From Pseudomonas parafulva (GTDB lineage: Bacteria; Pseudomonadota; Gammaproteobacteria; Pseudomonadales; Pseudomonadaceae), in NCBI RefSeq assembly GCF_002021815.1, contig NZ_CP019952.1:3875001-3939000 (forward strand): 64,000 nucleotides of DNA, given 5' to 3'. Below, piece after piece: positions 28,468-38,453 of this stretch. The position numbers and the translations under genes were made by a program. Within the stretch, counting starts at the first letter, position 1. Every line of letters starts with the position of its first letter. A model generated the notes under the pieces. It saw only the letters and a list, made by a program, of their open reading frames with translations. It made no database searches and was not told the origin of the DNA.

Positions 28468-29409
28468 GTGTCCAAGATGATGGTCTTTACGGGGAACGCT
28501 AACCCCGATCTGGCTCGGCGTGTCGTACGTCAGCTGCATATCCCTCTCGGTGACGTCTCTGTCGGTAAATTCTCCGACGGCGAGATCAGCACTGAGATCA
28601 ATGAAAATGTCCGCGGTAAAGACGTCTTCATTATTCAGCCGACCTGTGCACCGACCAACGATAACCTGATGGAACTGGTAGTGATGGCCGACGCCTTCCG
28701 CCGCTCCTCAGCTTCCCGAATCACCGCCGTGATTCCTTACTTCGGATACGCCCGCCAGGACCGCCGTCCGCGTTCGGCACGTGTAGCCATCAGCGCCAAA
28801 GTCGTCGCTGACATGCTCACTGTCGTGGGTATCGACCGTGTACTCACCGTCGACCTGCACGCTGACCAGATCCAGGGTTTCTTCGATATCCCGGTCGACA
28901 ACATCTACGGTTCGCCCGTACTGGTCGACGATATCGAAGACCAGCGTTTCGAGAACCTGATGATTGTCTCCCCGGACATCGGTGGTGTCGTGCGCGCACG
29001 TGCTGTCGCCAAGTCCCTGGGTGTCGACCTGGGTATCATCGACAAACGCCGTGAAAAGGCCAATCACTCCGAAGTGATGCACATCATCGGCGACGTCGAA
29101 GGGCGCACCTGCATCCTGGTAGACGACATGGTCGACACCGCCGGCACCCTGTGCCATGCGGCCAAAGCCCTGAAAGAGCACGGCGCTGCCAAGGTTTACG
29201 CCTATTGCACGCACCCTGTCCTGTCGGGCCGCGCGATCGAGAACATCGAGAAGTCGGTCCTGGACGAGCTGGTGGTGACCAACACCGTTCCACTGTCCGC
29301 CGCTGCTCAAGCCTGTGACCGTATCCGCCAGCTGGATATCGCACCGGTTGTCGCCGAAGCGGTTCGCCGCATCAGCAACGAAGAATCGATCAGCGCGATG
29401 TTCCGCTAA
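28468..29409 (+). CDS. prs: ribose-phosphate pyrophosphokinase (PRPP synthetase)
   Basis: This is a 313-residue enzyme making PRPP, the substrate for nucleotide, His and Trp synthesis. Motifs include [10 protein letters not shown], the DGEI region, the ATP site 'RQDRRPRSA' and the PRPP-binding loop [18 protein letters not shown] at 28468 (Ser-Lys-Met-Met follows) is chosen as start; in-frame ATG codons at 28477 and 28480 are alternatives. Confidence 0.95.
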   Translation: MSKMMVFTGNANPDLARRVVRQLHIPLGDVSVGKFSDGEISTEINENVRGKDVFIIQPTCAPTNDNLMELVVMADAFRRSSASRITAVIPYFGYARQDRRPRSARVAISAKVVADMLTVVGIDRVLTVDLHADQIQGFFDIPVDNIYGSPVLVDDIEDQRFENLMIVSPDIGGVVRARAVAKSLGVDLGIIDKRREKANHSEVMHIIGDVEGRTCILVDDMVDTAGTLCHAAKALKEHGAAKVYAYCTHPVLSGRAIENIEKSVLDELVVTNTVPLSAAAQACDRIRQLDIAPVVAEAVRRISNEESISAMFR

Positions 29410-29433
29410 GCGGAACGCTCGCTGACGAAAAGC

Positions 29434-29471
29434 GCCCCGCCCCAGCACATCTGCTGGGGCGGGGCTTTTTT
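29434..29471 (+). terminator. strong rho-independent terminator after prs
   Basis: A 14-bp perfect stem (GCCCCGCCCCAGCA against TGCTGGGGCGGGGC) with a four-base loop is followed by six T residues. Confidence 0.95.
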
Positions 29472-29529
29472 GCCATCCCCGTTGGCGCTGGTCGCAAACG
29501 CCCTCGGGGGGCTATTTTGGAGAAACAAA

Positions 29530-30129
29530 ATGACTGATTTCACTCTGAACGCCCAAGCGCGTACTGACCTGGGGAAAGGTGCGAGCCGCCGCCTGCGTCA
29601 CTCCGCCAGCATCCCAGCCGTAGTCTACGGTGGTGATAAAGAAGCCCAATCCCTGACCATCGTGGCCAAGGAAATCACCAAGCTGTTCGAAAACGAAGCT
29701 GCCTTCAGCCACGTCATCGAACTGAACGTTGACGGCGTCAAGCAGAACGTCATCATCAAGGCCATGCAGCGCCACCCGGCCAAACAGTTCATCATGCACG
29801 CCGACTTCATCCGCGTCGTTGCTGGTCAGAAACTGACCGCCAAGGTACCGGTTCACTTCATCAACGAAGAAGGCCCGGTCAAGAAAGGCGGCGAAGTTTC
29901 GCACGTTGAGTCGGAGCTGGAAGTTTCCTGCGAAGCCAAAGACCTGCCTGAGTTCATCGAGGTCGACCTGGCCAATGCTGAAATCGGCACCATCATCCAC
30001 CTGTCGGACCTGAAAGCTCCGAAAGGCGTAGAGTTCGTCGCTCTGGCCCACGGTGATGACAAAGCAGTTGCCAACGTTCACGCACCACGCGTGTCCGCTG
30101 AAGCTGAGGAAGAAGGCGCTGCCGAGTAA
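29530..30129 (+). CDS. rplY: 50S ribosomal protein L25/Ctc
   Basis: This is a 199-residue protein of the long CTC type: the N-terminal L25 domain ([23 protein letters not shown]) binds 5S rRNA, and the C-terminal TL5/CTC domain ends in an acidic tail. The ATG at 29530 has GGAG nine bases upstream. It follows the prs terminator, so it has its own promoter, and leads pth and ychF. Confidence 0.95.
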   Translation: MTDFTLNAQARTDLGKGASRRLRHSASIPAVVYGGDKEAQSLTIVAKEITKLFENEAAFSHVIELNVDGVKQNVIIKAMQRHPAKQFIMHADFIRVVAGQKLTAKVPVHFINEEGPVKKGGEVSHVESELEVSCEAKDLPEFIEVDLANAEIGTIIHLSDLKAPKGVEFVALAHGDDKAVANVHAPRVSAEAEEEGAAE

Positions 30130-30208
30130 TCCACTCGCACGCCGGCGTTGATCGGGTTACAGTGCCGCGCGTCCTGTAACCCACCAACTCCAAGGAAGAG
30201 CCCCTGAC

Positions 30209-30793
30209 GTGACCGCCATCCAGTTGATCGTCGGCCTGGGTAACCCCGGCCCCGAATACGAACAGACCCGGCATAACGCAGGGGCTCTTTTCGTTGAACG
30301 CATTGCCAGCGCCCAGCGCATCTCGCTGACCGCTGATAAGAAATATTTCGGCCTGACGGCTAAATTCAGCCATCAGGGCAACGATGTTCGCCTGCTGATC
30401 CCCACCACCTACATGAACCGTAGCGGCCAGTCCGTGGCGGCGTTGGCCAATTTCTTCCGGATTAAACCGGAGGCCATCCTGGTGGCGCACGACGAACTCG
30501 ACCTGCCTCCCGGCGTTGCCAAGCTCAAGCGCGGCGGCGGCCATGGCGGGCACAACGGCCTGCGCGACATCATCGCGCAGCTCGGCAACCAGAACGACTT
30601 CCATCGCCTGCGGCTCGGTATTGGCCATCCAGGCGACGCCAAGCTGGTCTCCAACTTCGTCCTGGGCCGCGCACCGCGCGCCGAGCAGGAGAAGCTCGAC
30701 GCCAGCATCGACTTTGCCCTCGGTGTGCTGCCGGACGTGCTCGCTGGCGACTTCGCCAAGGCGATGCGCGAGCTGCACAGCCAGAAGGCCTGA
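30209..30793 (+). CDS. pth: peptidyl-tRNA hydrolase
   Basis: This is a 194-residue enzyme that frees peptides from drop-off peptidyl-tRNAs. The active-site His is in QTRHNAG (His22), with GNPGPEYE just before it; 'TYMNRSG' and 'HDELDLP' are also conserved. It starts at GTG (30209). It lies 24 bases before ychF in the rplY-pth-ychF group. Confidence 0.95.
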   Translation: MTAIQLIVGLGNPGPEYEQTRHNAGALFVERIASAQRISLTADKKYFGLTAKFSHQGNDVRLLIPTTYMNRSGQSVAALANFFRIKPEAILVAHDELDLPPGVAKLKRGGGHGGHNGLRDIIAQLGNQNDFHRLRLGIGHPGDAKLVSNFVLGRAPRAEQEKLDASIDFALGVLPDVLAGDFAKAMRELHSQKA

Positions 30794-30817
30794 TTTCCTT
30801 TAGAGAGGGGAATACCC

Positions 30818-31918
30818 ATGGGTTTCAATTGCGGCATCGTCGGCCTGCCCAACGTCGGCAAGTCCACCCTGTTCAACGCCCTGACCAAGTCTGGCATCGC
30901 GGCAGAGAACTTCCCTTTCTGCACCATCGAGCCGAACAGCGGTATCGTGCCCATGCCCGATGCGCGCCTCAATGCGCTGGCTGAAATCGTCAAGCCCAAC
31001 CGCATCCTGCCCACCACCATGGAATTCGTCGACATTGCAGGCCTGGTGGCCGGTGCTTCGAAAGGCGAAGGCCTGGGCAACAAGTTCCTCGCCAACATCC
31101 GCGAGACCGACGCCATCGCCCACGTGGTGCGCTGCTTCGAAGACGAGAACGTGATTCACGTTTCCAACAGCGTCGATCCCAAGCGCGACATCGAGATCAT
31201 CGACCTCGAACTGATCTTTGCCGACCTCGACAGCTGCGAAAAGCAGTTGCAGAAAGTGGCCCGCAACGCCAAGGGTGGCGACAAGGACGCCCTGGCGCAG
31301 AAGGCCATTCTGGAACAGCTGATCCCGCATTTCACCGAAGGCAAGCCAGCGCGCAGCCTGATGAAGAACATGAGCGCCGATGAAAAGGCCCTGATCCGTA
31401 GCTTCCACCTGCTGACCAGCAAGCCGGTGATGTACATCGCCAACGTTGCCGAGGACGGTTTCGAGAACAACCCGCACCTGGACGTGGTGAACGCCATCGC
31501 CGAGGAAGAAGGCGCGGTGGTCGTACCGGTGTGCAACAAGATCGAAGCGGAAATCGCCGAGCTGGACGACGGTGAAGAAAAGGACATGTTCCTCGAGGCC
31601 CTGGGCCTGGAAGAACCTGGCCTGAATCGTGTGATCCGTGCCGGTTACGAGTTGCTGAACCTGCAGACCTACTTCACCGCCGGCGTGCAGGAAGTACGTG
31701 CATGGACCGTGCGCGTAGGTGCCACTGCCCCGCAAGCGGCCGGGGTGATCCACACCGACTTCGAGAAAGGCTTCATCCGCGCCGAAGTCGTGGCCTATGA
31801 CGATTTCATCCAGTACAAGGGTGAGAGCGGCGCCAAGGAAGCCGGCAAGTGGCGCTTGGAAGGCAAGGATTACATCGTCAAAGATGGCGACGTGATGCAC
31901 TTCCGCTTCAACGTTTGA
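30818..31918 (+). CDS. ychF: redox-sensing/ribosome-associated ATPase YchF
   Basis: This is a 366-residue Obg-family P-loop protein with G1 [14 protein letters not shown] at residues 8-21 and G3 '[16 protein letters not shown]'. The usual NKxD G4 is replaced by CNKIEAE, consistent with YchF's ATP preference. The C-terminal TGS domain is complete. It acts on the ribosome in stress responses. It ends the operon before a terminator. Confidence 0.95.
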   Translation: MGFNCGIVGLPNVGKSTLFNALTKSGIAAENFPFCTIEPNSGIVPMPDARLNALAEIVKPNRILPTTMEFVDIAGLVAGASKGEGLGNKFLANIRETDAIAHVVRCFEDENVIHVSNSVDPKRDIEIIDLELIFADLDSCEKQLQKVARNAKGGDKDALAQKAILEQLIPHFTEGKPARSLMKNMSADEKALIRSFHLLTSKPVMYIANVAEDGFENNPHLDVVNAIAEEEGAVVVPVCNKIEAEIAELDDGEEKDMFLEALGLEEPGLNRVIRAGYELLNLQTYFTAGVQEVRAWTVRVGATAPQAAGVIHTDFEKGFIRAEVVAYDDFIQYKGESGAKEAGKWRLEGKDYIVKDGDVMHFRFNV

Positions 31919-31945
31919 TCGACGCTTAACCGCAGCGTAAATAAG

Positions 31946-31996
31946 CAGGAGCGTTCAGCAGCCCAATTGAGGGTCTGCCGAACGCTCCTGTTTTTA
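31946..31996 (+). terminator. terminator after ychF
   Basis: CAGGAGCGTTC (31946-31956) pairs with GAACGCTCCTG (31980-31990), followed by TTTTTATT. Confidence 0.85.
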
Positions 31997-32040
31997 TTCA
32001 AGCCCGCAAAAAGCGGGAGCACGGCGCCAGTGCGTGCGGC

Positions 32041-33095
32041 TTACTCACCTCCCCCAGACCGCTGCTCGCCTGCCAGCATCACCAGCAAGACGATCACCAT
32101 CACCGCGGCACCCAGGTTGTAGAGCATGCCGGCCACAAACGCATGCACATACTGGCCGGCTTGAACGACCAAGCCTTCCCCTGGCAGCGCCGCCGCGAAG
32201 AAAATCCCCACCACGGCCACCCCCAGCGCCGCACCGACCTGCTGCACTGCCCCGCACCTACCACGATCAGTACCGGGATCAGCCAAACTGGCACCAGCTG
32301 TGCGCCTGCCGCCTGGACCTGGGCAATCAGCAACCCGATCGACAGCGCGTACAGCAAGGCCCCTACCATGATCGCTCGTATTCCCCAGCCCGCAACCAGC
32401 CGCGGGGCAGCAAGGGATGCCAGTACGAAACCCACACTGCAGGGTGCGAAGATACTGCCCGCCATGAAGGGATCCAGACCCAGCCCGCTCTGCATCAGCA
32501 GGGCGAAGCACAGAAAAAAGGAACTGGATGTGGAATAGACCACCAGCACCAGCAGCGTACCCAGTGCAAAGCGGCGCTGCGTCAACAGTTGCATGTCCAC
32601 CAAGGGCAACCTGCCGGTCGCTCGTCGCCGTTGCTGCTGGCGTTTGAACAGCGCGAGCAAGCCCAATGCCAGGCCGAGCGCGAAGAAACTCCAGGCAGGC
32701 CACCCCTGCCCCGGTCCTTCGATCAGCGGCACGAGCAGCAATGCCAGGCCGACGCTGACCAGCGCCACGCCTGCCCAGTCCAGGTCCGGGCGCTGGGGCG
32801 CGCGGGTCTCGGGGATGTAGCGCGCCGCCACGAAAGCCAGCAACCCAATGGGTACATTGATCAAAAAGATGCTGCGCCAGCCTGATCCGAACAGGTCAGC
32901 ATGTACCATCCAGCCGCCCAGCACCTGGCCTGCGAGGGCAGCCAGCCCCAGCGTCATCCCTAGCAAGCCGAAGGCGCGGCGGCTGTCCTGGGCGTCGAAG
33001 TTGACCCGAATCGAAGCATAGACCTGAGGGAACAGCAGCGCGGTGGCCAGCCCCTGTACAGCCCGTGCACCGATCAGAAAAGCAGCACTGGGCGC
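32041..33095 (-). pseudogene. MFS drug-exporter remnant (DHA2/EmrB-QacA type), truncated and frameshifted
   Basis: The minus strand encodes most of a 14-TM-type exporter: LAPSAAFLIGARAVQGLATA (equivalent to about residue 90 of intact proteins), the SIFLINVPIGLL helix, and further helices. The first helices and the start codon are missing; upstream of about 33095 the sequence switches to a different gene. Near 32252 the frame changes: after 'LIVVGAGQ' the expected linker is absent, and the C-terminal VQQVGAALGVAVVG helices resume in another frame. Two lesions therefore affect one gene. No functional product is expected. Confidence 0.85.
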
Positions 33096-33575
33096 CAGGC
33101 GCCGCTGGTGAGGCGTTTGATGCACGACCTGCCGCACGCGGCCTTCGTCCTCAACCTGCGCTGGGATGTACTGGGGTTCAATGGGCTAGCCGACGCACTC
33201 TTCGGCTTCGCCGCGCACCCGCCTGAGCGCCGCAACCTGCTCTGGCTGCTGTTCACCGACCCGACGATGCATGGGCGCTTGCACGACTGGGACAGCCAGG
33301 CCCCGATTATGCTGGCAAGCGTTCGTCGCGACTTCGCCCGGGCCACGCAGGAAGCCGATATCCACGCATTGGTGGACGAACTGGAGCATGTCTCGCCGGC
33401 CTTCAAGGCCGGCTGGCGCACCCACGACGTGCATGCATCCTGCAGCGGCGTACGCCAACTGGTCATCGATGGGCAGGCCCAGCTGTTCGAGCATACCTCG
33501 CTGACCGTCGATGAAGACCGGCACCTTCGGCTGGTGGTATACGCACGCCAAGATGGGCTGCCAGGCAGCCCATGA
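33096..33575 (+). pseudogene. remnant of an XRE/MmyB-type transcriptional regulator lacking its HTH
   Basis: The frame carries the MmyB-like ligand-binding domain (PHAAFVLNLRWDVLGFNGLA, then the 'LLWLLFTDPTMHGRLHDW' block) and ends properly at 33573-33575. The N-terminal XRE helix-turn-helix is gone, and the frame opens straight out of the MFS remnant. The two genes would have been divergent, so one deletion appears to have removed both N-termini and the shared promoter region. A 155-codon frame starting at a GTG (33108) could in principle still be translated. Confidence 0.8.
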
Positions 33576-33576
33576 T

Positions 33577-35994
33577 TCACGCGTCGTTTTCAGTTTCGGC
33601 CGGGCGTTGCCCGTCCTGCAACAGCACCATGCTCTGCGGCGCAGAGAGGGCGATACCTTCGTCGCGCAGGCGCCCCAGTATGGTGAACAGCAGGTCACTG
33701 CGGGCACCGCCCACCAACCGCGGCCCTGCCACATAACCACTGACGCCAATCACCATACCGGCATTGGTCAGGTCCTTGAACGACACCGATGGTGCCGGTG
33801 CTTCGAGGATGGCCTCGTGCTCCTGGAAGGCGGTCAGCAGCAGCTCACGGACCCGGTTGGCGTCGGTGTCCAGGGGCAAGGTCAGGGTAATACCGACCAC
33901 GCCAAGGGCATTGCCCATGGTCACGTTGCGCACGTTCTGGGAGATGAACTGCGAGTTAGGGACGATCACGGTGGAGCGGTCCGACATCTGGATCTCGGTG
34001 GCGCGCACGTTGATGCGACGGATATCCCCCTCGACACCCGCCAGGCTCACCCAGTCACCCACCTTGACCGGGCGTTCGGTAAGCAGGATCAGGCCGGAGA
34101 TGAAGTTCTGCACGATCTGCTGCAGGCCGAAGCCGATACCGACCGACAAGGCACTCACCACCCAGGTCAGGCTAGTGAGGTTGATGTGCAGGGTCGACAT
34201 CACCAGCATGGCCAGGAACAGGAAGCCCAGGTAACCCACCAGGGTGACCAGCGAGGCGCGCATGCCGGCGTCCATGTCGGTTTCCGGCAGCAGGCGCTCA
34301 CTCAACCAGCGCTTGACCACACGAATGGCCAGCATCCCGCCTACCAGTATGCCAAGCGCCAGCACGATGTCCTGGGGCACGATGTTCAGGTTGCCAAGTA
34401 GCTTGCCGCCCGTGCCATCCCAGTCACCCAGGCTCAGCAACAGTTCGCTGGGGCTGGTGCCCGACGGCATCAAGGTCAGCAGCAGGGCCAGGATCACCAC
34501 GACGGTGCGACCAATGCCGGCGAGCACCGTGCTCGCCTGCGCCTGGTGCCGTGGTGCCAGGCCCAGCGTCGAGGCCAGCGCCAAGCCACCCGGTTGGCGA
34601 GGCGAGAGCAGCATTTCGCACAGATCACTCAGGAACGTTGTGAGCAAGTAGGCGCACGTGACGACCAGGCTTACCCATAGCAGCTTGGCTGTGAGGAAAT
34701 AGGCCAGGGTGAGGTACCCGGTGATCAGCGATAGCAGGATCGCGGCTAGCCACACCACCATCACGAACGGGATCAAGCCGGCCAGGCCCGTCGCCCGGTC
34801 AATGCCATGCCGACGCCGAGCACGGCGGTAGGTCATCAGGGCGCCGGCGAAAATCAACGCCACCACCAGTGCAGTAAGGCCATTGACCGCCACGGTCAGG
34901 GCCAGGCTGACGCCGATCACACTGTTGATCCGCTCCAGGGTCATCATCACCATCAAGGCCAGTGCCAGCACCTTGGGGAACCAGCCCAGGGCCTCGGCCA
35001 CTTCGTCGGCAATCGCCGGCAAACGCCAGGAGGGACGCTGCAACATCAACAGTGCCCGGCCAAGTCCGGTAATGAAGGCGCTGAACACCACCAGGGCAAG
35101 AATATGATCGGTCAGGCTGGCCAGGTCCGAACCCAGTTGCGCACTGCTTTCAACGCCCCAGCGCAACAACGATACCGAGCCGGCAATGGTGCCCAGGGTT
35201 GCCAGGCTTACACCCACGGCCAAGGCACTGCGACGCAAGCGTCCCTCCGGTAACCAGCGCACCATGGACCTTGCCAGCAGCCGCTCCAGCAAACCCCGCA
35301 CCAAGGTCCATACCAGGATCGAAGCGATCAGGCTGGTGAAGAACAGCCAGCGGTGTTCAGCGCTCAGGGCACTGTCGAGCGCGTCGGTGATCTCGCCGCG
35401 CAGGTCATGCAGCCGTGCCACATCGTCCTGGGTAGGGCGGATCATGCTCTGCCAGAACGCAGGGCTCAACGGCGACGCTGCCCGGCTGGATATCTGCGAG
35501 TTGAACAGGCTGCGGCGCAGGTTGACGATCTGCGTGGACAGGTCCCGCGCCGACTGGGTCAGCTTGGTGGCCTGATCCTGCTGGGTCGCCAGGGTTTTCT
35601 TCTCGGCCTCCAGCGCCTTGCGCTGCTGGGTCAAGGTCGCAGGCTCGTCCGGCTGAGCGGGGCCGATGACCTTCAACTGATCGTCCACCTTCTGCGCATC
35701 GGCTGCACGCTGGGTGCTCAAAGCATCGGCCTGGCGCTGGACCTGCACGGCCGCCATGCGCAGTTGCGCCAGCAGGTCGTCGTTGGCATCACTGGTGACG
35801 CCCTGGCGAATCTGGTCCAGTCGGTCGCTAAGCTGGTCGACGCTCGCGGTTTCGTCCAGTGCCGGTGCGTCAGCGGCAGCCTGCGCCGTCGTCGCAGGGG
35901 CAGGTGCCGACCAGGCTGGGTTGGACACTGTCACAATCAGCGCCAGCAACAGCATCACGCTGTGACTAAAGCGGGAAAGGCTGACACGCCTCAT
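33577..35994 (-). CDS. mechanosensitive channel with DUF3772 domain (MscS superfamily)
   Basis: This is an 805-residue inner-membrane protein. It has a signal peptide (MRRVSLSRFSHSVMLLLALIV), a periplasmic coiled-coil region with a DUF3772-type segment (about 30-290), a series of transmembrane helices (about 230-590), and the C-terminal MscS pore and beta domain (GIGFGLQQIVQNFISG then VKVGDWV...GDIRRINVRATEI). MscS proteins release solutes on hypo-osmotic shock; the large periplasmic part suggests an MscK-like or regulatory subclass. The ATG at 35994 has GAGG upstream. Confidence 0.92.
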   Translation of the reverse strand: MRRVSLSRFSHSVMLLLALIVTVSNPAWSAPAPATTAQAAADAPALDETASVDQLSDRLDQIRQGVTSDANDDLLAQLRMAAVQVQRQADALSTQRAADAQKVDDQLKVIGPAQPDEPATLTQQRKALEAEKKTLATQQDQATKLTQSARDLSTQIVNLRRSLFNSQISSRAASPLSPAFWQSMIRPTQDDVARLHDLRGEITDALDSALSAEHRWLFFTSLIASILVWTLVRGLLERLLARSMVRWLPEGRLRRSALAVGVSLATLGTIAGSVSLLRWGVESSAQLGSDLASLTDHILALVVFSAFITGLGRALLMLQRPSWRLPAIADEVAEALGWFPKVLALALMVMMTLERINSVIGVSLALTVAVNGLTALVVALIFAGALMTYRRARRRHGIDRATGLAGLIPFVMVVWLAAILLSLITGYLTLAYFLTAKLLWVSLVVTCAYLLTTFLSDLCEMLLSPRQPGGLALASTLGLAPRHQAQASTVLAGIGRTVVVILALLLTLMPSGTSPSELLLSLGDWDGTGGKLLGNLNIVPQDIVLALGILVGGMLAIRVVKRWLSERLLPETDMDAGMRASLVTLVGYLGFLFLAMLVMSTLHINLTSLTWVVSALSVGIGFGLQQIVQNFISGLILLTERPVKVGDWVSLAGVEGDIRRINVRATEIQMSDRSTVIVPNSQFISQNVRNVTMGNALGVVGITLTLPLDTDANRVRELLLTAFQEHEAILEAPAPSVSFKDLTNAGMVIGVSGYVAGPRLVGGARSDLLFTILGRLRDEGIALSAPQSMVLLQDGQRPAETENDA

Positions 35995-36050
35995 CGAACA
36001 TTCCTCTTTGCAATTCGATCTGGCGAGCGATTCTACGCCGCTTCGGGCCA

Positions 36051-37112
36051 TCAGGAGAGGGCTGTTTCGCGCGCCAGCAATTGCCGTTTGCGCTCGATCC
36101 CCCAGCGGTAGCCGCTGATGTCGCCGTCCCGGCGCACCACCCGGTGGCATGGAATGGCCACGGCAATACGGTTAGCCGCGCAGGCCTTGGCCACTGCCCG
36201 CACCGCCTTGGGGGCGCCTATGCGCTCGGCGATGTCGCTGTAGCTGACCCGGCAGCCAGGGGGTACTTCACGCAGCGCTTGCCACACGCGCTCCTGAAAG
36301 ACGGTGCCCTGCACATCCAGCGGCAGGTCCAGGCCGAGCGCCGGCGCCTCGACGAACCCGATGACCTGCGCCACGACCTGTTCGTACGCGCCATCGGCAC
36401 CGATCAGCTCGGCGTTGCAGAACTGGTCTTCCAGGGCGTGCACCAGCGCCTCAGGATCATCGCCGAGCAAAATCGCGCAGATGCCCTTTTCGCTCTGGGT
36501 AACCAGGATGGCACCTAGTGAGCACTGGCCCACGGCGAAGCGAATGGTCACCCCGGCACCACCTGCGCGAAACTGCCGGGGTGGCATGCCCAGCCGCTGC
36601 TCAGCCCCGGCATAGAAGCGGCTGCTGGAGTTGTAGCCCGCCTCGAAAATGGCATCGGTGACCGAGCCCTGCCCATGCCCCAGGCTGCTCCTCAGGCGCT
36701 GGGCGCGGAAGGCCTCGGCGTAGGCTTTGGGTGTAAGGCCGGTTTGCGCCTTGAACAGCCGATGCAGGTGGAACGGGCTGACGGCCAGGCGCTCGCCCAA
36801 CTGCTCCAGGCTGGGCGGTAGCTCGCACGCCTCGATCAGGCGACAGGCATCGCTGACCAGGCGCCGCGTACGCGCCGAAATGGCAGGCCGGCCCATGCAG
36901 CGCTTGCAGGCGCGGTAGCCCGCTGCCTCGGCCAATGCCGGGGACTCGAAGAACTCCAGGTTGCTGCGCAGGGGGAGCCTGGCCTTGCAGCCTGGATAGC
37001 AGTAGATGCCGGTGGTGCGCACGGCATAGACGAAATGGTCCGCCGCCTCGGCAACACGTGCCGCAACGGCCTGCCAGCGCTGCTCGGGAGTGGTGTAGGT
37101 TGTCATGTTCAT
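36051..37112 (-). CDS. ada: bifunctional Ada: transcriptional activator and O6-alkylguanine-DNA alkyltransferase
   Basis: This is a 353-residue repair regulator. The N-terminal zinc site has four Cys (38, 42, 69, 72), Cys38 being the acceptor of methyl phosphotriester. An AraC-type HTH spans about 85-180. The C-terminal methyltransferase has the active-site PCHR (Cys322). It repairs O6-methylguanine and, once methylated, activates the adaptive response. It lies 30 bases downstream of alkA, probably in one operon. Either Met at 37112 or 37106 could start it. Confidence 0.94.
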   Translation of the reverse strand: MNMTTYTTPEQRWQAVAARVAEAADHFVYAVRTTGIYCYPGCKARLPLRSNLEFFESPALAEAAGYRACKRCMGRPAISARTRRLVSDACRLIEACELPPSLEQLGERLAVSPFHLHRLFKAQTGLTPKAYAEAFRAQRLRSSLGHGQGSVTDAIFEAGYNSSSRFYAGAEQRLGMPPRQFRAGGAGVTIRFAVGQCSLGAILVTQSEKGICAILLGDDPEALVHALEDQFCNAELIGADGAYEQVVAQVIGFVEAPALGLDLPLDVQGTVFQERVWQALREVPPGCRVSYSDIAERIGAPKAVRAVAKACAANRIAVAIPCHRVVRRDGDISGYRWGIERKRQLLARETALS

Positions 37113-37142
37113 CTTCTAGACTAAGTGCAGTTCGGCAAGCGC

Positions 37143-37766
37143 TCAGGCCCGCCACAAGTACCAGGCGGCGACGGTGCGATAAGGTCGCCAGGCGGCGCCC
37201 AGCGCGCGCATCTGTGCAGGCGTCGGTGCTTTTTCCAAGCCCTTGAGCCGCCGATAGCCCTCCCGTACGCCAAAGTCATCGACCGGCAACACATCCAGAC
37301 GCTCCAGGCTGTAGATCAACAGCATCTCCACTGTCCATCGCCCTACCCCGCGCAGCGTCACCAGACGCTCGATCAATTCGTCGTCGGGCATGTCCAGGGC
37401 CTGCTCGCGGGTTGGCACCACACCGTCCAGGCGGCCTTGGGCAATGTCCAGCAGCGTGGCCAGTTTGCTGGCCGAGAAGCCGCAGCTGCGCAAGGCGGCG
37501 GGGTCCGCTGTCAGCAGTTGCGTGGGGGTGGGGAAAGCCTCTTGCCCAAATAGCGCCAGCAGCCGCCCGAGGATGGCGTCGCCTGCACGGGCGTGCAGTT
37601 GTTGGTAAGCGACCGACCTCACCAGTGCTTCGAAGGGTTCACGCCCCGGGGTAGTACGGTGGCGGCAGGGGCCGACGGCGGCAATGTGCCGCGCCCAGTC
37701 CGCATCCAGGCCACCCAGGTATTCGGCCGCTTGCCGGTAAGCGAAAGGTTCGGCGTCGATCAACAT
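37143..37766 (-). CDS. alkA: DNA-3-methyladenine glycosylase II (AlkA-type, short form)
   Basis: This is a 207-residue HhH-GPD glycosylase that removes alkylated bases. The helix-hairpin-helix LVTLRGVGRWTVEMLLIY is followed by the catalytic Asp in VLPVDDFGV. It lacks the extra N-terminal domain of E. coli AlkA and so is shorter, like many bacterial homologues. The start at 37766 is inferred, since the frame stays open further upstream into the divergent fecI region. It is co-oriented with ada, which fits an alkylation repair operon. Confidence 0.9.
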   Translation of the reverse strand: MLIDAEPFAYRQAAEYLGGLDADWARHIAAVGPCRHRTTPGREPFEALVRSVAYQQLHARAGDAILGRLLALFGQEAFPTPTQLLTADPAALRSCGFSASKLATLLDIAQGRLDGVVPTREQALDMPDDELIERLVTLRGVGRWTVEMLLIYSLERLDVLPVDDFGVREGYRRLKGLEKAPTPAQMRALGAAWRPYRTVAAWYLWRA

Positions 37767-37886
37767 TGAAGCGGCTCCATCGATCAGTGGAGATGCCAGC
37801 TTAACCCAGCCACTCATCGGCCGACTGCCGGATCTTGCGCAAGTAATTCCTGAGGCAGCATTGCCCGCCATGGCCTTACCCGCATA

Positions 37887-37908
37887 GAATTGAGAACCAT
37901 TCACAATC
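37887..37908. promoter_or_regulatory. Fur-box-like site upstream of fecI
   Basis: The sequence GAATTGAGAACCATTCACAATC resembles the Fur box (GATAATGATAATCATTATC), with the AGAACCATTC core partly conserved. It lies 21 bases before the fecI start codon, as expected for iron-repressed ECF sigma genes. Confidence 0.6.
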
Positions 37909-37928
37909 ACATCCGACAGGAACCGACC

Positions 37929-38453
37929 GTGGCGACGATGCAGCTTCCCGACACGCTCAAACCGACCGAGGTCGCCCTGCTCTACCAATCCCACCATGCG
38001 TGGTTGCGCGGCTGGCTACGCAGTCGCGTCGGTTGCAGCGAACATGCGGCCGACCTGGCCCAGGACACCTTCGTGCGCCTGTTGCGCGCCCGGCAGACCT
38101 CGCCGTTGAAAGAGCCTCGCGCCTACCTCAGCAGCATCGCCCGCGGCCTGATGATCGATCAGTTTCGTCGCCGTGCGCTGGAGCGGGCCTACCAGGACAG
38201 CCTGGCGCACCTACCCGAAACCGATATCCCGAGCGAAGAACACAGGCTGGTCATTCTCGATAGCCTGGAGCGCCTCGATCGTGCCCTGCACCAGCTCAAG
38301 CCGCGTGCTCGCCAAGCCTTTCTGCATGCGCAACTGGACGGGCTGAGCATCATCCAGATCAGCTTGCTCCTGGGCGTTTCGAAAGCGACCGTGGAGCGCG
38401 ACCTGGCCAAGGCGCTGAAGACTTGCTACCGGTTGCGTTATGCCGACGCCTGA
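37929..38453 (+). CDS. FecI-like ECF sigma factor
   Basis: This is a 174-residue iron-starvation ECF sigma factor. Region 2 has AADLAQDTFVRLLR and the 'AYLSSIARGLMIDQFRRR' segment; region 4 has ISLLLGVSKATVERDLAKAL. A GTG at 37929 is preferred because AGGAA lies six bases before it; an ATG at 37938 is the alternative. It overlaps fecR by 14 bases. A Fur-like box lies upstream, but no TonB-dependent receptor gene is adjacent. Confidence 0.9.
   Translation: MATMQLPDTLKPTEVALLYQSHHAWLRGWLRSRVGCSEHAADLAQDTFVRLLRARQTSPLKEPRAYLSSIARGLMIDQFRRRALERAYQDSLAHLPETDIPSEEHRLVILDSLERLDRALHQLKPRARQAFLHAQLDGLSIIQISLLLGVSKATVERDLAKALKTCYRLRYADA

Noticed and set aside
32034..32885. 283-residue plus-strand frame
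   Set aside because: It is antisense to the MFS remnant and rich in Pro, Arg and Gln, as shadow frames are here.
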